A stretch of DNA of 64,000 bases from Apium graveolens (Eukaryota; Streptophyta; Magnoliopsida; Apiales; Apiaceae). This document shows, one piece after another, positions 1 through 12,139 of the stretch. The stretch is taken from positions 147,869 through 211,868 of the forward strand of contig NW_027417157.1 in NCBI RefSeq assembly GCF_009905375.1. Direction: 5' to 3'. A program made the position numbers and the translations under genes. The notes under the pieces are model-generated. The model saw only the letters and a program-made list of their open reading frames with translations. It was not told the DNA's origin and searched no databases. The stretch's first letter is position 1. Each line of letters begins with the position of its first letter.

Positions 1-2890
1 TTTAGTTTTAATAAACCATTTAAGTCATTTTCCACCATATTAGAGTCACTTTGCACCTTATAATAGTCAGTTTCCACCATATATTTGTACAATTAACATG
101 CTAACATTATATACATCCAATTTGACATGCTTTTACCACCTCTTAGTTCCACTTTCATACAAGACAATATTGTTCCACATTTTGAGTCTAATCAACCTAC
201 AGTCACGTTTCACCATATTAGAGTCACTTTGCACCCTATAAGAGTCACTTTCCACCGTATATACAATAATTAACATTTTATCATCATATACATCCAATTT
301 GACATCGTTTTACCATCTATTAATGCCACTTTCATACAACTTAATTTTGTTCTACATTTTGGCTCTAATCAACCATGTAAGTACTTTTCACCATATTATA
401 GTCACTTTGCACCCTATGAGAGTCCCTTTCCACCATATATTTGTACAATTAACATGTTAACATCATATACATCCAATTTGACATCCTTTTACCACCTCTT
501 AGTGCCATCTTCATACAAGTCAATATTGTTCAATATTGTTGGTTCTAATCAACCATGTAAGTCACGTTTCATCATATTAGAGTCACTTTGCACCCTATAA
601 GAGTCATTTCTCACCGTATATACAACAATTAACATGTTAACATCATATACATCCAATTTGACATCGTTTTACCATCTATTAATGCCACTTTTATACAAGT
701 TAATTGTGTTCTACATTTTGGCTCTAATCAACCATGTAAGGCACTTTTCACCATATTAGAGTCACTTTGCACCCTCAAAGAGTCACTTTCGACCATATAT
801 TTGTACAATTAACATGTTAACGTCAAATACATCCAATTTGACATCCTTTTACCACCTCTTAGTTACACTTTCATACAAGTCAATATTGTTCCACATTTTG
901 AGTCTAATCAACCTACAGTCACGTTTCACCATATTAGAGTCACTTTGCACCCTATAAGAGTCACTTTCCACCGTATATACAATAATTAACATGTTAACAT
1001 CATATACATCCAATTTGACATCGTTTTACCATCTATTAATGCCACTTTCATAAAATTTAATTTTGTTCTACATTTTGGCTCTAATCAACCATGTAAGTCA
1101 CTTTTCACCATATCATAGTCACTTTGCACCCTATGAGAGTCCCTTTCCGCCATATATTTGTACAATTAACATGTTAACATCATATACATCCAATTTGACA
1201 TCCTTTTACCACCTCTTAGTGCCATTTTCATACAAGTCAATATTGTTCAACATTTTGGTTCTAATCAACCATGTAAGTCACGTTTAACCATATTAGAGTC
1301 ACTTTGCACCCCATAAGAGTTATTTTCCACCGTATATACAACAATTAACATGCTAACAACATATACATCCAATTTGACATCGTTTTAGCATCTATAAATG
1401 CCACTTTTATACAAGTTAATTTTGTTCTACATTTTGGCTCTAATCAACCATGCAAGTCACTTTTCACCATATTAGAGTCACTTTGCACCCTATAAGTGTC
1501 ACTTTCCACCATATATTTGTACAATTAACATGCTAACATCATATACATCCAATTTGACATCCTTTTACCACCTCTTATTTTCTGTTTCATACAAGTCAAT
1601 TTTGTTCGACATTTTAGTTTTAATAAACCATTTAAGTCATTTTCCACCATATTAGAGTCACTTTGCACCTTATAATAGTCAGTTTCCACCATATATTTGT
1701 ACAATTAACATGCTAACATTATATACATCCAATTTGACATGCTTTTACCACCTCTTAGTTCCACTTTCATACAAGTCAATATTGTTCCACATTTTGAGTC
1801 TAATCAACCTACAGTCACGTTTCACCATATTAGAGTCACTTTGCACCCTATAAGAGTCACTTTCCACCGTATATACAATAATTAACATTTTATCATCATA
1901 TACATCCAATTTGACATCGTTTTACCATCTATTAATGCCACTTTCATACAACTTAATTTTGTTCTACATTTTGGCTCTAATCAACCATGTAAGTACTTTT
2001 CACCATATTATAGTCACTTTGCACCCTATGAGAGTCCCTTTCCACCATATATTTGTACAATTAACATGTTAACATCATATACATCCAATTTGACATCCTT
2101 TTACCACCTCTTAGTGCCATCTTCATACAAGTCAATATTGTTCAATATTGTTGGTTCTAATCAACCATGTAAGTCACGTTTCATCATATTAGAGTCACTT
2201 TGCACCCTATAAGAGTCATTTCTCACCGTATATACAACAATTAACATGTTAACATCATATACATCCAATTTGACATCGTTTTACCATCTATTAATGCCAC
2301 TTTTATACAAGTTAATTGTGTTCTACATTTTGGCTCTAATCAACCATGTAAGGCACTTTTCACCATATTAGAGTCACTTTGCACCCTCAAAGAGTCACTT
2401 TCGACCATATATTTGTACAATTAACATGTTAACGTCAAATACATCCAATTTGACATCCTTTTACCACCTCTTAGTTACACTTTCATACAAGTCAATATTG
2501 TTCCACATTTTGAGTCAAATCAACCTACAGTCACGTTTCACCATATTAGAGTCACTTTGCACCCTATAAGAGTCACTTTCCACCGTATATACAATAATTA
2601 ACATGTTAACATCATATACATCCAATTTGACATCGTTTTACCATCTATTAATGCCACTTTCATAAAATTTAATTTTGTTCTACATTTTGGCTCTAATCAA
2701 CCATGTAAGTCACTTTTCACCATATCATAGTCACTTTGCACCCTATGAGAGTCCCTTTCCGCCATATATTTGTACAATTAACATGTTAACATCATATACA
2801 TCCAATTTGACATCCTTTTACCACCTCTTAGTGCCATTTTCATACAAGTCAATATTGTTCAAAATTTTGGTTCTAATCAACCATGTAAGT
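1..2890. repeat. 1,612-bp nine-monomer unit, two near-identical tandem copies
   Basis: Position 1 onward reappears at position 1613 onward with only a few changes, for example AGTCTAATC at 901 against AGTCAAATC at 2514. The match weakens beyond about 2890, where the second copy takes on other monomer variants. The spacing equals nine monomers, the same short class of higher-order unit seen at 30120-33340. It shows recent segmental amplification of the array by unequal exchange or a similar process. Confidence 0.9.
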
Positions 2891-4849
2891 CACGTTTCAT
2901 CATATTAGAGTCACTTTGCAACCTATAAGAGTAATTTTCCACCGTATATACAACAATTAACATGTTAACATCACATACATCCAATTTGACATCGTTTTAC
3001 CATCTATTAATGCCACTTTTATACAAGTTAATGTTTTTCTACATTTTGGCTCTAATCAACCATGTAAGGCACTCTTCACCATATTAGAGTCACTTTGCAC
3101 CCTCTATGAGTCACTTTCCACCATATATTTGTACAATTAACATGCTAACATCATATACATCCAATTTGACATCCTTTTAACACCTCTTAGTTCCACTTTC
3201 ATACAAGTCAATATTGTTCTACATTTTGGTTCTAATCAACCATGTAAGTCACGTTTCACCATATTAGAGTCACTTTGCACCCTATAAGAGTTATTTTCCA
3301 CCGTATATACAATAATTAACATGCTAACATCATATACATCCAATTTGACATCGTTTTACCATCTATTAATGCCACTTTTATACAAGTTAATTTTGTTCTA
3401 CATTTTGGCTCTAATCAACCATGCAAGTCACTTTTCACCATATTAGAGTCACTTTGCACCCTATAAGAGTCACTTTCCACCATATATGTACAATTAACAT
3501 GCTAACATCATATACATCCAATTTGACATCCTTTTACCACCTCTTATTTTCAGTTTCATACAAGTCAATTTTGTTCCACATTTTAGTTTCAATAAACCAT
3601 TTTAAGTCATTTTCCACCATATTAGAGTCACTTTGCACCCTATAATAGTCAGTTTCCACCATATATTTGTACAATTAACATGCTAACTATATATATATAT
3701 CCAATTTGACATGCTTTTACCACCTCATAGTTCCACTTTCATACAAGTCAATATTGTTCCATATTTTGAATCTAATCAACCTACAGTCACGTTTCACCAT
3801 ATTAGAGTCACTTTGCACCCTATAAGATTCACTTTCCACCGTATATACAACAATTAACATGTTAACATCATATACATCCAATTTGACATCGTTTTACCAT
3901 CTATTAATGCCACTTTCATACAACTTAATTTTTTTCTACATTTTGGCTCTAATCAACCATGTAAGTCACTTTTCACCATATTAGAGTCACTTAGCACCCT
4001 ATAAGAGTCCCTTTCCACCATAAATTTTGTACAATTAACATGTTAACATCATATACATCCAATTTGACATCCTTTTACCACCTCTTAGTGCCATCTTCAT
4101 ACAAGTCAATATTGTTCAACATTTTGGTTCTAATCAACCATGTAAGTCACGTTTCATCATATTAGAGTCACTTTGCACCCTATAAGAGTCATTTTTCACC
4201 GTATATACAACAATTAACATGTTAACATCATATACATCCAATTTGATATCGTTTTACCATCTATTAATGCCACTTTTATACAAGTTAATTGTGTTCTACA
4301 TTTTGGCTCTAATCAACCATGTAAGGCACTTTTCACCATATTAGAGTCACTTTGTACCCTCTAAGAGTCACTTTCGACCATATATTTGTACAATTAACAT
4401 GCTAACATCATATACATCCAATTTGACATCCTTTTACCACCTCTTAGCTCCACTTTCATACAAGTCAATATTGTTCCACATTTTGGTTCTAATCAACAAT
4501 TTAAGTCACGTTTCACGATATTAGAGTCACTTTGCACCCTATAAGAGTCACGTACCACCATATGTATAGCAATAACATGTGAACATCATATACATCCAAT
4601 TTGACATCGTTTTACCATCTATTAATGCCACTTTTATACAAGTTAATTTTGTTCTACATTTTGGCTCTAATCAACCATGCAAGTCACTTTTCACCATATT
4701 AGAGTCACTTTGCACCCTATAAGAGTCACTTTCCACCATATATTTGTACAATTAAAATGCTAACATCATATACATCCAATTAGACATCCTTTTACCACCT
4801 CTTATTTTCAGTTTCATACAAGTCAACATTGTTCCACATTTTAGGTTTA

Positions 4850-4930
4850 AAAAACCATTTTTAAGTCATTTTCCTTCATATTAGAGTCACATTTTGGGTC
4901 TAATCAACCTACAGTCAAGCTTCACCATAT
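4850..4930. repeat. truncated satellite monomer (deletion junction)
   Basis: Near 4881-4895 the phrase TATTAGAGTCAC passes directly into ATTTTGGGTCTAATC, skipping more than 100 bp that separate these phrases elsewhere (compare 7440-7590). This is a short deletion monomer and breaks the phase of the array here. Confidence 0.75.
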
Positions 4931-6514
4931 TAGAGTCACTTTGCACCCTATAAGAGTCACTTTCCACCGTATATACAACAATTAACATGTTAACATCATA
5001 TACATCCAATTTAACATCGTTTTACCATCTATTAATGCCACTTTCATACAACTTAATTTTTTTCTACATTTTGGCTCTAATCAACCGTGTAAGTCACTTT
5101 TTACCATATTAGAGTCACTTTGCACCCTATAAGAGTCACTTTCCACCATGTATTTGTACAAGTAACATGTTAACATCATATACATCCAATTTGACATCCT
5201 TTTACCACCTCTTAATGCCAATTTCATGCAAGTCAATATTTTTCAACATTTTGCTTCTAATCAACCATGTAAGTCACGTTTCATTATATTAGAGTCACTT
5301 TGCACCCTATAAGAGTAATTTTCCACCGTATATACAACAATTAATATGTTAACATCATATACATCCAATTTGACATCGTTTTACCATCTATTAATGCCAC
5401 TTTTATACAAGTTAATGTTATTCTACATTTTGGCTCTAATCACCCATGTAAGGCACTCTTCACCATATTAGAGTCACTTTGCACCCTCTAAGAGTCACTT
5501 TCCACCATATATTTGTACAATTAACATGCTAACATCATATACATCCAATTTGACATCTTTTTACCACTTCTTAGTTCCACTTTCATACAAGTCAATATTG
5601 TTCCACATTTTGGTTCTAATCAAACATTTAAGTCACGTTTCACCATATTAGAGTCACTTTGCACCCTATAAGAGTCACGTACCACCATATGTATAGGAAT
5701 AACATGTGAACATCATATACATCCAATTTGACATCGTTTTACCACCTATTAATGCCACTTTTATACAAGTTAATTTTGTTCTATATTTTGGCTCTAATCA
5801 ACCATGCAAGTCACTTTTCACCATATTAGAGTCACTTTGCACCCTATAAGAGTCACTTTCCACCATATATTTGTACAATTAACATGCTAACATCATATAC
5901 ATCCAATTTGACATCCTTTTACCACCTCTTATTTTCAGTTTTATACAAGTCAATTTTGTTCGACATTTTAGTTCTAATAAACCATTTAAGTCATTTTCCT
6001 CCATATTAGAGTCACTTTGCACCCTATAATAGTCACTTTCTACCATATATTTGTACAATTAACATGCTAACATTATATACATCCAATTTGACATCGTTTT
6101 ACCATCTATTAATGCCACTTTTATACAAGTTAATGTTTTTCTACATTTTGGCTCTAATCAACCATGTAAGGCACTCTTCACCATATTAGAGTCACTTTGC
6201 ACCCTCTAAGAGTCACTTTCCACCATATACTTGTACAATTAACATGCTAACATCATATACATCCAATTTGACATCTTTTTACCACCTCTTAGTTCTACTT
6301 TCATACAAGTCAATAATGTTCCACATTTTGGTTCTAATCAACCATTTAAGTCACGTTTCACCATATTAGAGTCACTTTGCACCCTATAAGAGTCACGTAC
6401 CACCATATGTATAGCAATAACATGTAAACATCATATAAATCCAATTTGACATCGTTTTACCATCTATTAATGCCACTTTCATAAAACTTAATTTTGTTCT
6501 ACATTTTGGCTCTA

Positions 6515-8066
6515 ATCAACCATGTAAGTCACTTTTCCCCATATTAGAGTAACTTTGCACCCTATAAGAGTCACTTTCCACCATATATTTGTACAATTAA
6601 CATGTTAACATCATATACATCCAATGTGACATCCTTTTACCACCTCTTAGTGCCATTTTTATACAAGTCAATATTGTTCAACATTTTGGTTCTAATCAAC
6701 CATGTAAGTCACATTTCATCATATTAGAGTCACTTTGCACACTATAAGAGTTATTTTCCACCGTATATACAACAATTAATATGTTAACATCATATACATC
6801 CAATTTGACATCGTTTTAGCATCTATTAATGCCACTTTTATACAAGTTAATTGTGTTCTACATTTTGGCTCTAATCAACCATGTAAGGCACTTTTCACCA
6901 AATTAGAGTCACTTTGCACCCTCTAAGAGTCACTTTCGACCATATATTTGTACAATTAACATGCTAACATCATATACATCCAATTTGACATCCTTTTACC
7001 ACCTCTTAGTTCCACTTTCATACAAGTCAATATTGTTCCACATTTTGGTTCTAATCAACCATTTAAGTCACGTTTCACCATATTAGAGTCACTTTGCACC
7101 CTATAAGAGTCACGTACCACCATATGTATAGCAATAACATGTGAACATCATATACATCCAATTTGACATCGTTTTTACCATCTATTAATGCCACTTTTAT
7201 ACAAGTTAATTGTGTTCTACATTTTGGCTCTAATCAACCATGCAAGTCACTTTTCACCATATCAGAGTCACTTTGCACCCTATAAGAGTCACTTTCCACC
7301 ATATATTTGTACAATTAAAATGCTAACATCATATACATCCAATTTGACATCCTTTTACCACCTCTTATTTTCAGTTTCATACAAGTCAATTTTGTTCCAC
7401 ATTTTAGTTTTAAAAAACCATTTAAGTCATTTTCCTTCATATTAGAGTCACTTTGCACCCTATAATAGTCACTTTCCACCATATATTTGTACAATTAACA
7501 TGCTAACATTATATACATCCAATTTGACATCCTTTTACCACCTCTTAGTTCCACTTTCATACAAGTCAATATTGTTTCACATTTTGGGTCTAATCAACCT
7601 ACAGTCAAGCTTCACCATATTAGAGTCACTTTGCACCCTATAAGAGTCACTTTCCACCGTATATACAACAATTAACATGTTAACATCATATATATCCAAT
7701 TTAACATCGTTTTACCATCTATTAATGCCACTTTCATACAACTTAATTTTGTTCTACATTTTGGCTCTATTCAACCATGTAAGGCACTCTTCACCATATT
7801 AGAGTCACTTTGCACCCTCTAAGAGTCACTTTCCACCATATATTTGTACAATTAACATGCTAACATCATATACATCCAATTTGACATCTTTTTACCACCT
7901 TTTAGTTCCACTTTCATACAAGTCAATATTGTTCCACATTTTGGTTCTAATCAAACATTTAAGTCACGTTTCACCATATTAGAGTCACTTTGCACCCTAT
8001 AAGAGTCACATACCACCATATGTATAGCAATAACATGTGAACATCATATACCTCCAATTTGACATT
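6515..8066. repeat. nine-monomer higher-order unit, left part (split by the Tat element)
   Basis: This segment has 1552 bp up to the Tat insertion. Together with 18420-18480 on the far side it makes 1613 bp, the nine-monomer unit length. This shows that the insertion neither deleted nor added satellite sequence apart from the 5-bp target duplication. Confidence 0.8.
8062..8066. other. target-site duplication ACATT, left
   Basis: The five bases before the left LTR are repeated exactly at 18415-18419 after the right LTR. In an uninterrupted monomer they correspond to GACATTGTTTTACC, a variant also present at 32381. Confidence 0.92.
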
Positions 8067-8602
8067 TGTTATGGATAAGAAATCAAGGTTATTACTTGCT
8101 GTGTTTAATACTAAGATTCGGGAGCTCAAGGCCTTTAATGGCTGCTCTCGTGTTTCGTGACTCAATCTGCCTTTACGAGATGCCTACGTATCTCTGTGAA
8201 TTAGAGAATCAAGCCAAAAAACGTAGTTCTGATCTGTGGGGTGAGACCCCTTATATAGATGTTGGTGGTCCTTGAATTGGACTTGGTATAGGAGACTTGG
8301 TGGGCAAGTCTCATAATTAGAATAGACTTTAGAGTCCTAGATAGTAGGAAACTGATTCCTTATCCTTTTAGGTCCCCTTGAGGCTTATCTATAAGGATTT
8401 ATATCCTTATCAGGACTCTTCTCAACAGCTGATTTTTCCCTTATTAATTAATTACGAAATTAATTAATAATCAGGGCTTTTGGGCCATTTTTATTCGACC
8501 AGACCTGATCTGGTCCATCAGGCTTAACCTTTCTGGTCTGAATATCAAACATCTTCTTGTTGGGTCTAGCAGCCCATTATCAGGATTTATTTATCCCTAT
8601 CA
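8067..8602 (-). repeat. LTR of the Tat element (3' LTR)
   Basis: It begins TGTTATGGATAAG and ends CCCTATCA. It matches 17879-18414 over the full 536 bp with three substitutions: one at about 8177 and two in the segment AGAATAGACTTTAGAG near 8320. It contains a minus-strand TATA box (CTATATAAGG complement at 8250-8258) and a 13-bp inverted repeat at 8441-8470. Confidence 0.97.
8441..8470. repeat. perfect 13-bp inverted repeat in the LTR
   Basis: TTATTAATTAATT and its exact complement flank a 4-base loop (ACGA). The same hairpin is at 18253-18282 in the other LTR. It is AT-only, so it is weak as DNA, but it lies upstream of the LTR TATA box on the minus strand, a usual place for regulatory or nucleosome-excluding sequence. 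Confidence 0.8.
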
Positions 8603-8620
8603 TTTGCCCCCCAACTTTTG
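8603..8620 (-). promoter_or_regulatory. polypurine tract of the Tat element with small hairpin
   Basis: On the minus strand AGTTGGGGGGCAAA immediately precedes the 3' LTR. This is the expected primer for plus-strand DNA synthesis. The G run pairs with an adjacent CCCAA (CCCAA-AAG-TTGGG), giving a small hairpin at the tract. Confidence 0.8.
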
Positions 8621-8739
8621 GGAAACATTGACTATGTTTCGCAGAAGTTAAGTCTATTCATGCCCTTACAGGGTTTCGTTCTTGCGTAAAGTGTGGAGCG
8701 ACCTACACGTTTACAACGAATTTTTCCTTTTATTTAGGA
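8621..8739. other. unassigned non-coding stretch, Tat 3' region
   Basis: Unique-looking sequence between the polypurine tract and the minisatellite. I see no ORF or motif in it. Confidence 0.5.
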
Positions 8740-9045
8740 ATTATTTTGATTTCCAGGAATTTTTCCCTTATTTCCGGGATTTTTCCCTAATTTCTGGAAT
8801 TTTCCCTAATTTTTCTGGGATTTTTCCTTATTTTTCTGGGATTTATCCTTAATTTCTGGATTTTTCCCTTAATTTCTGGATTTTTCCCTTAATTTCTGGG
8901 ATTTATCCTTAATTTCTGGATTTTTTCCCTAATTTTTCTGGATTTTTTCCCTAATTTTCTGGATTTTTCCCTAATTTTCTGGGATTTATCCTTAATTTCT
9001 GGATTTTTTCCCTAATTTCTGGGATTTTCCCTAATTTCTGGCTTA
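8740..9045. repeat. 20-22-bp minisatellite in the Tat 3' untranslated region
   Basis: About 14 imperfect copies of a unit like AATTTCTGGATTTTTCCCTT run head to tail, varying by T-run length and by TTTATCC against TTTTCCC. Tandem repeats in this part of Tat elements are known (hypervariable 3' untranslated region, a proposed source of new satellites). Confidence 0.88.
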
Positions 9046-9321
9046 AAATCGATCAGAATGCATTCAAAATCGATCAGGATGCAGACAAAATCGATCAGGA
9101 TGCAGCCAAAATCGATCAGGATCCTGATCGAATTAGCTCAGGATCTTACACTCTGGTCGACAGGATTCCTGATCGATTTCGATCAGGATTCTGACCGAGT
9201 TGGCCTTCAAAGTGACACCCTAGTCGATTGTTACACGGGCTTAATCGACCAGGATTCCTGATCGATTTAGATCAGGACTCTGATCGAATTAAATGGCTCT
9301 CGACCATTCTGATCGAATGGA
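9046..9321. repeat. palindromic GATCAGGA-rich region
   Basis: The words CGATCAGGA and TCCTGATCG recur every 15-25 bp in both orientations. At 9113-9130 they meet in an 18-bp perfect palindrome, CGATCAGGATCCTGATCG. The region lies upstream of the antisense gene's TATA box, so it may be its regulatory region as well as the 3' untranslated region of the retroelement transcript. Confidence 0.85.
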
Positions 9322-9610
9322 ATATCGATCAGGACCCTCTTCTCTGTCGATCAGGACTCTGATCGATCTTAGGGGATTTCTTCCCTCCTGTTCGAATAAG
9401 ATATCGATCAGGACTCTCTTCTCTGTCGATCAGGACTCTGATCGATCTTAGGGGATTTCGTCCCTCCTGTTCGAATAAGATATCGATCAGGACTCTCTTC
9501 TGTGTCGATCAGGACTCTGATCGATCTTAGGGGATTTCCTCCCTCCTGTTCGAATAAGATATCGATCAGGACTCTCTTTTGCATCGATCAGGACTCTGAT
9601 CGAACCATAT
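9322..9610. repeat. 79-bp tandem repeat, about 3.6 copies
   Basis: ATATCGATCAGGA recurs at 9322, 9401, 9480 and 9559, exactly 79 bp apart, with near-identical intervening sequence. Each copy carries two CGATCAGGACTCT blocks, one followed by TGATCGAT, so each can fold on itself. The last copy is partial. Confidence 0.93.
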
Positions 9611-9747
9611 TAAGGTTCTGGTCGATTTTTGACTTTTTAAATTCCACAGGAGCTTCTAGATTGTTCCTGATACTTCTTGTAGATGGGCCTCTAGGTTGGG
9701 CCTGGCTAAATGGGCCTAAAAACGCCTCGTATTCCGAGCTTTTTGCC

Positions 9748-9754
9748 TATATAA
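9748..9754 (+). promoter_or_regulatory. TATA box of the antisense gene
   Basis: CCTATATAAG lies 168 bp upstream of the ATG at 9922, followed by a pyrimidine-rich leader with no ATG in the 130 bp before the start. The placement gives a 5' untranslated region of about 140 nt, typical for a plant gene. It supports independent transcription on the strand opposite to gag-pol. Confidence 0.65.
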
Positions 9755-9921
9755 GTGTAGTGTGGAGTGAGAACCCTCACTTCACTTCCCACTTCTCATT
9801 TTCTCTCACAATTTCCTCTAGAGTTCTCCCTTTGAGAAGGCGATTTCCGGCTACCAAAGCCACCGCAGCTCCACCATTTTCAAGTATTTCTGGGTTTCAA
9901 GCTTTCAACTGAAGCATATCA

Positions 9922-11969
9922 ATGGCGGACCGTGACCTGGCTCGTTTGCAGAAGATGAATGTCTCTAAAAGAGGTACAAACATTCAAATTCAATCTCCAT
10001 ATACTTCCCTCATTGATATGATTAACTCGAGAGGTGATGAATATCCTTCTCTATCTGAGTTAGATTCGTATAATCATGGTAACACTTTTCATGAGTTAGA
10101 TGGTAGGATAGAGTCTATGAACACCTTGTACAGACTTCCACCCCACCTTAGGATCACTCCAGCCGCCCCTGGGGATAGGACTTGTAATTGGGAGGGGGAT
10201 ACCCTATTCATTTATCGAGGAGCCCTGACCGCAGGTCTTAGGTTCCCATTCCATGAATTTATTCCTCGTTTACTAGCCGATGTACGAATCAACCCTTGTC
10301 AACTCCCTCCTAACGCCTGGAGGAACATTATCTGTTTTATGGTCCTTTGTCTCAGGAATAGCTTCCCTCTTTCCGTAGCTGTCTTTAGGAAAGTTTTCCA
10401 ATTCTATAATAGTTCCATGAGTCAGCCAGGCTGGGTTTTAATTCGCCAACGGCCCAAAATTCCCCATATCTTTGATAGTAACTCTATAGTCGAGAACAAC
10501 CCTAAATGGAGGGATGAGTTTGTCAGGCTGACCTGGGCTGGGGGTGATTGGGCCACACTCTTCCGTAGGCCATTTTGCAAAGTATCAGATGGTAGTCCTG
10601 GTAGCATCAGATTAACTGATGAGGAGGAGGTGGCCTACCAAGCCTTAATTTCAGATGATGGGAAAACAGACACCTGGACCCTTTTAGAGGAATTTTCCTT
10701 GAAGAAAGTTGGTCTCTCCCAGGCCAGTGATAAGGGTAAATTTATACCTGCGTAATTATTTTTCCTTCTCTTTAATCGCACTTTTTCTTTTTTTTTCTGG
10801 ATTTTAATATTCCTTCTGCTTTTCCTTTCAGCTTGTGAGGCTATTAATAATGTCAATAGGCCCAAGGAGGGGGAATCTGGCCGCCAGAAGAGGGCCAAGT
10901 TAAACAGGGACCCCAGGAGCAAACCTGACGGTCCTACTTTCCTTAAGCCCCACGTCCCGGTGGTCGAGTTGGGGGACGATGTGGATCCTCCACTTAAGGC
11001 ACATTCCTTCAGGCCTAACTGGGGCTTCAGGAGGAGCGATACGGTGGTTGGATCCACCAAACATGCCAAGGATTGGTCGTACCATTCCATCACTCCCCAT
11101 GATTTCACTGACATTGTTACGGGGAGTGACGTCGAGACTATTGAGCTTCTGGGTTCTCAAGCCCAAGCTGCGGTAATTTTCTTTTTTCTTCTCTTCCTTT
11201 TGTGAATTTCAACTTTTCTTGTATCCCAATGAATTTGCGCCAACTCATACATATTTCTTTACAGAGTAATACCTATTTCCAGGCGGCCCTACATCAGGCT
11301 AGATCTTGGAAGGGTAACTCTGATGTTTTTGAGAAGGAGATGAAGAAGTGGGAGGAGAGAGCCAAGGTCCTGGAGAAGAAGCTGGACACGAAGAAAGAGG
11401 AGCTGGCTAAGGCTCATTCCGAGCTGGTGAAACTTAGGAGCGATAAGGATAAGCTCATTGATGACTACATGGATTCTAACAAGTTTAGGAATCTCATGGA
11501 GATTCATGATGAGGGTCTTTATTCCCTACAGTTCACTCAGGGATGGGATGCGGCCGTGAAGGCTGTTTCTGAGAAGTACCCGGGCTTAGTCGACCCTAAA
11601 GACTTTATAAGTCCTGAGCAGGCTGAGTCAGAGGACAGCATAGACACCCTCTTCAACTCCCCTCAGCCAGATGATCGCATCTTGGATCCTAACACTGCTT
11701 CTCCTCCCGCTTCTCCTGCGAAGGACGCTGAAGGCGCTGATAAGGAGAAAGAGAATGAAGGCTCCCGCATGGAGGAGTATTTTTTCTATTCTGTAATTTT
11801 ATCCTTAATTTATGTCTGGACTTTTGTTTGTATTAAAACTTATTACCCTGCGGGGCTATGCTACTTTCCTTATTTGCATTCTCTCCTTCATTTTTCCGAT
11901 ACTTTAACATTCAAACTCGGCTTAATGGGCCACACAAGTATTATCACAAGTCAAACATCCATAGGTTGA
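9922..11969 (+). CDS. antisense three-exon gene of the Tat element, putative gypsy-type transposon protein
   Basis: The gene is read opposite to gag-pol, between pol and the 3' LTR. Exon 1 is 9922-10735, exon 2 is 10832-11172 and exon 3 is 11265-11969. The joined frame is 620 codons including the stop, with GT-AG introns that remove in-frame stops and keep phase (814, 341 and 705 nt). The N-terminal part is globular and rich in aromatic and proline residues (PPHLRITP, PLSVAVFRKVFQFY). The middle is basic and low-complexity. Exon 3 has a strong coiled coil (about residues 395-455, lysine/glutamate heptads) followed by a conserved-looking FTQGWDAAVKAVSEKYPGL segment and an acidic/proline tail. 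It resembles the plant 'putative gypsy-type transposon' family (Transposase_28-like); no catalytic function is known to me. Antisense ORFs here are known in Tat elements. The last ~60 residues look hydrophobic and may be past a real exon end. Confidence 0.72.
10736..10831 (+). other. intron 1 of the antisense gene
   Basis: The donor GGTAAAT at 10736 and acceptor TTTCCTTTCAG ending at 10831 bound a 96-bp T-rich intron. Reading straight through hits a stop at 10753. Splicing leaves one base of a codon on the left and joins in frame to exon 2, which then stays open for 341 nt. Confidence 0.7.
11173..11264 (+). other. intron 2 of the antisense gene
   Basis: The donor CGGTAATTTTC and acceptor TTTCTTTACAG bound a 92-bp T-rich intron of phase 0. 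Unspliced, the frame meets a stop at 11203-11205; after splicing it enters the coiled-coil exon. Confidence 0.7.
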
Positions 11970-12054
11970 AATAATTTCAAACTCTTCCTTTTCAAGTCTG
12001 GTTTTCCTAAACCTTACATAATATGGGTTCGACCCTGATCTGTAATAGCTAAAA

Positions 12055-12060
12055 AATAAA
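12055..12060 (+). terminator. candidate poly(A) signal of the antisense gene
   Basis: AATAAA lies about 90 bp after the antisense stop and 80 bp before the convergent end of pol (12140). It would let the two convergent transcripts end almost tail to tail. Single hexamers are weak evidence. Confidence 0.4.
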
Positions 12061-12139
12061 AATCCTATGCAAACAAAGCTTTAAGGTGCTTTTAAACCTA
12101 CTTGTCATAATGACAAGTGAGAATCGTACTTCGACCATC

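Larger units (their letters stand above)
1..8066. repeat. satellite array, block 1 (~179-bp monomers)
   Basis: Tandem monomers of about 177-180 bp fill this stretch. They are recognised by the recurring phrases CTAATCAACCATGTAAGTCAC, ATTAGAGTCACTTTGCACC and CATATACATCCAATTTGACAT. Monomers differ from each other at scattered positions, and the same variants recur at larger spacings (higher-order repeats). The sequence is AT-rich and non-coding; the small open frames inside it are by-products of the repeat. Monomer length and higher-order structure resemble plant centromeric or subtelomeric satellites, but location cannot be decided from sequence alone. Confidence 0.97.

Noticed and set aside
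1063..1287. Small ORFs in the satellite (for example 1063-1287, 2675-2908, 19641-19946, 24298-24603)
   Set aside because: They recur with the repeat, have low complexity, and their ends move with single repeat variants. They are by-products of tandem repetition.
8066..8275. ORFs across the Tat LTR edges (8066-8275, 17737-18087 plus strand; the LTR part of the gag frame 17846-17977)
   Set aside because: They lie in LTR or primer-site sequence, opposite to or upstream of gag, and have no domain. The gag start is at 17845.
9502..9912. 136-codon ORF upstream of the antisense gene
   Set aside because: It begins in the 79-bp repeats, spans the TATA box and ends just before the real ATG, so it would be mostly upstream of the transcription start.
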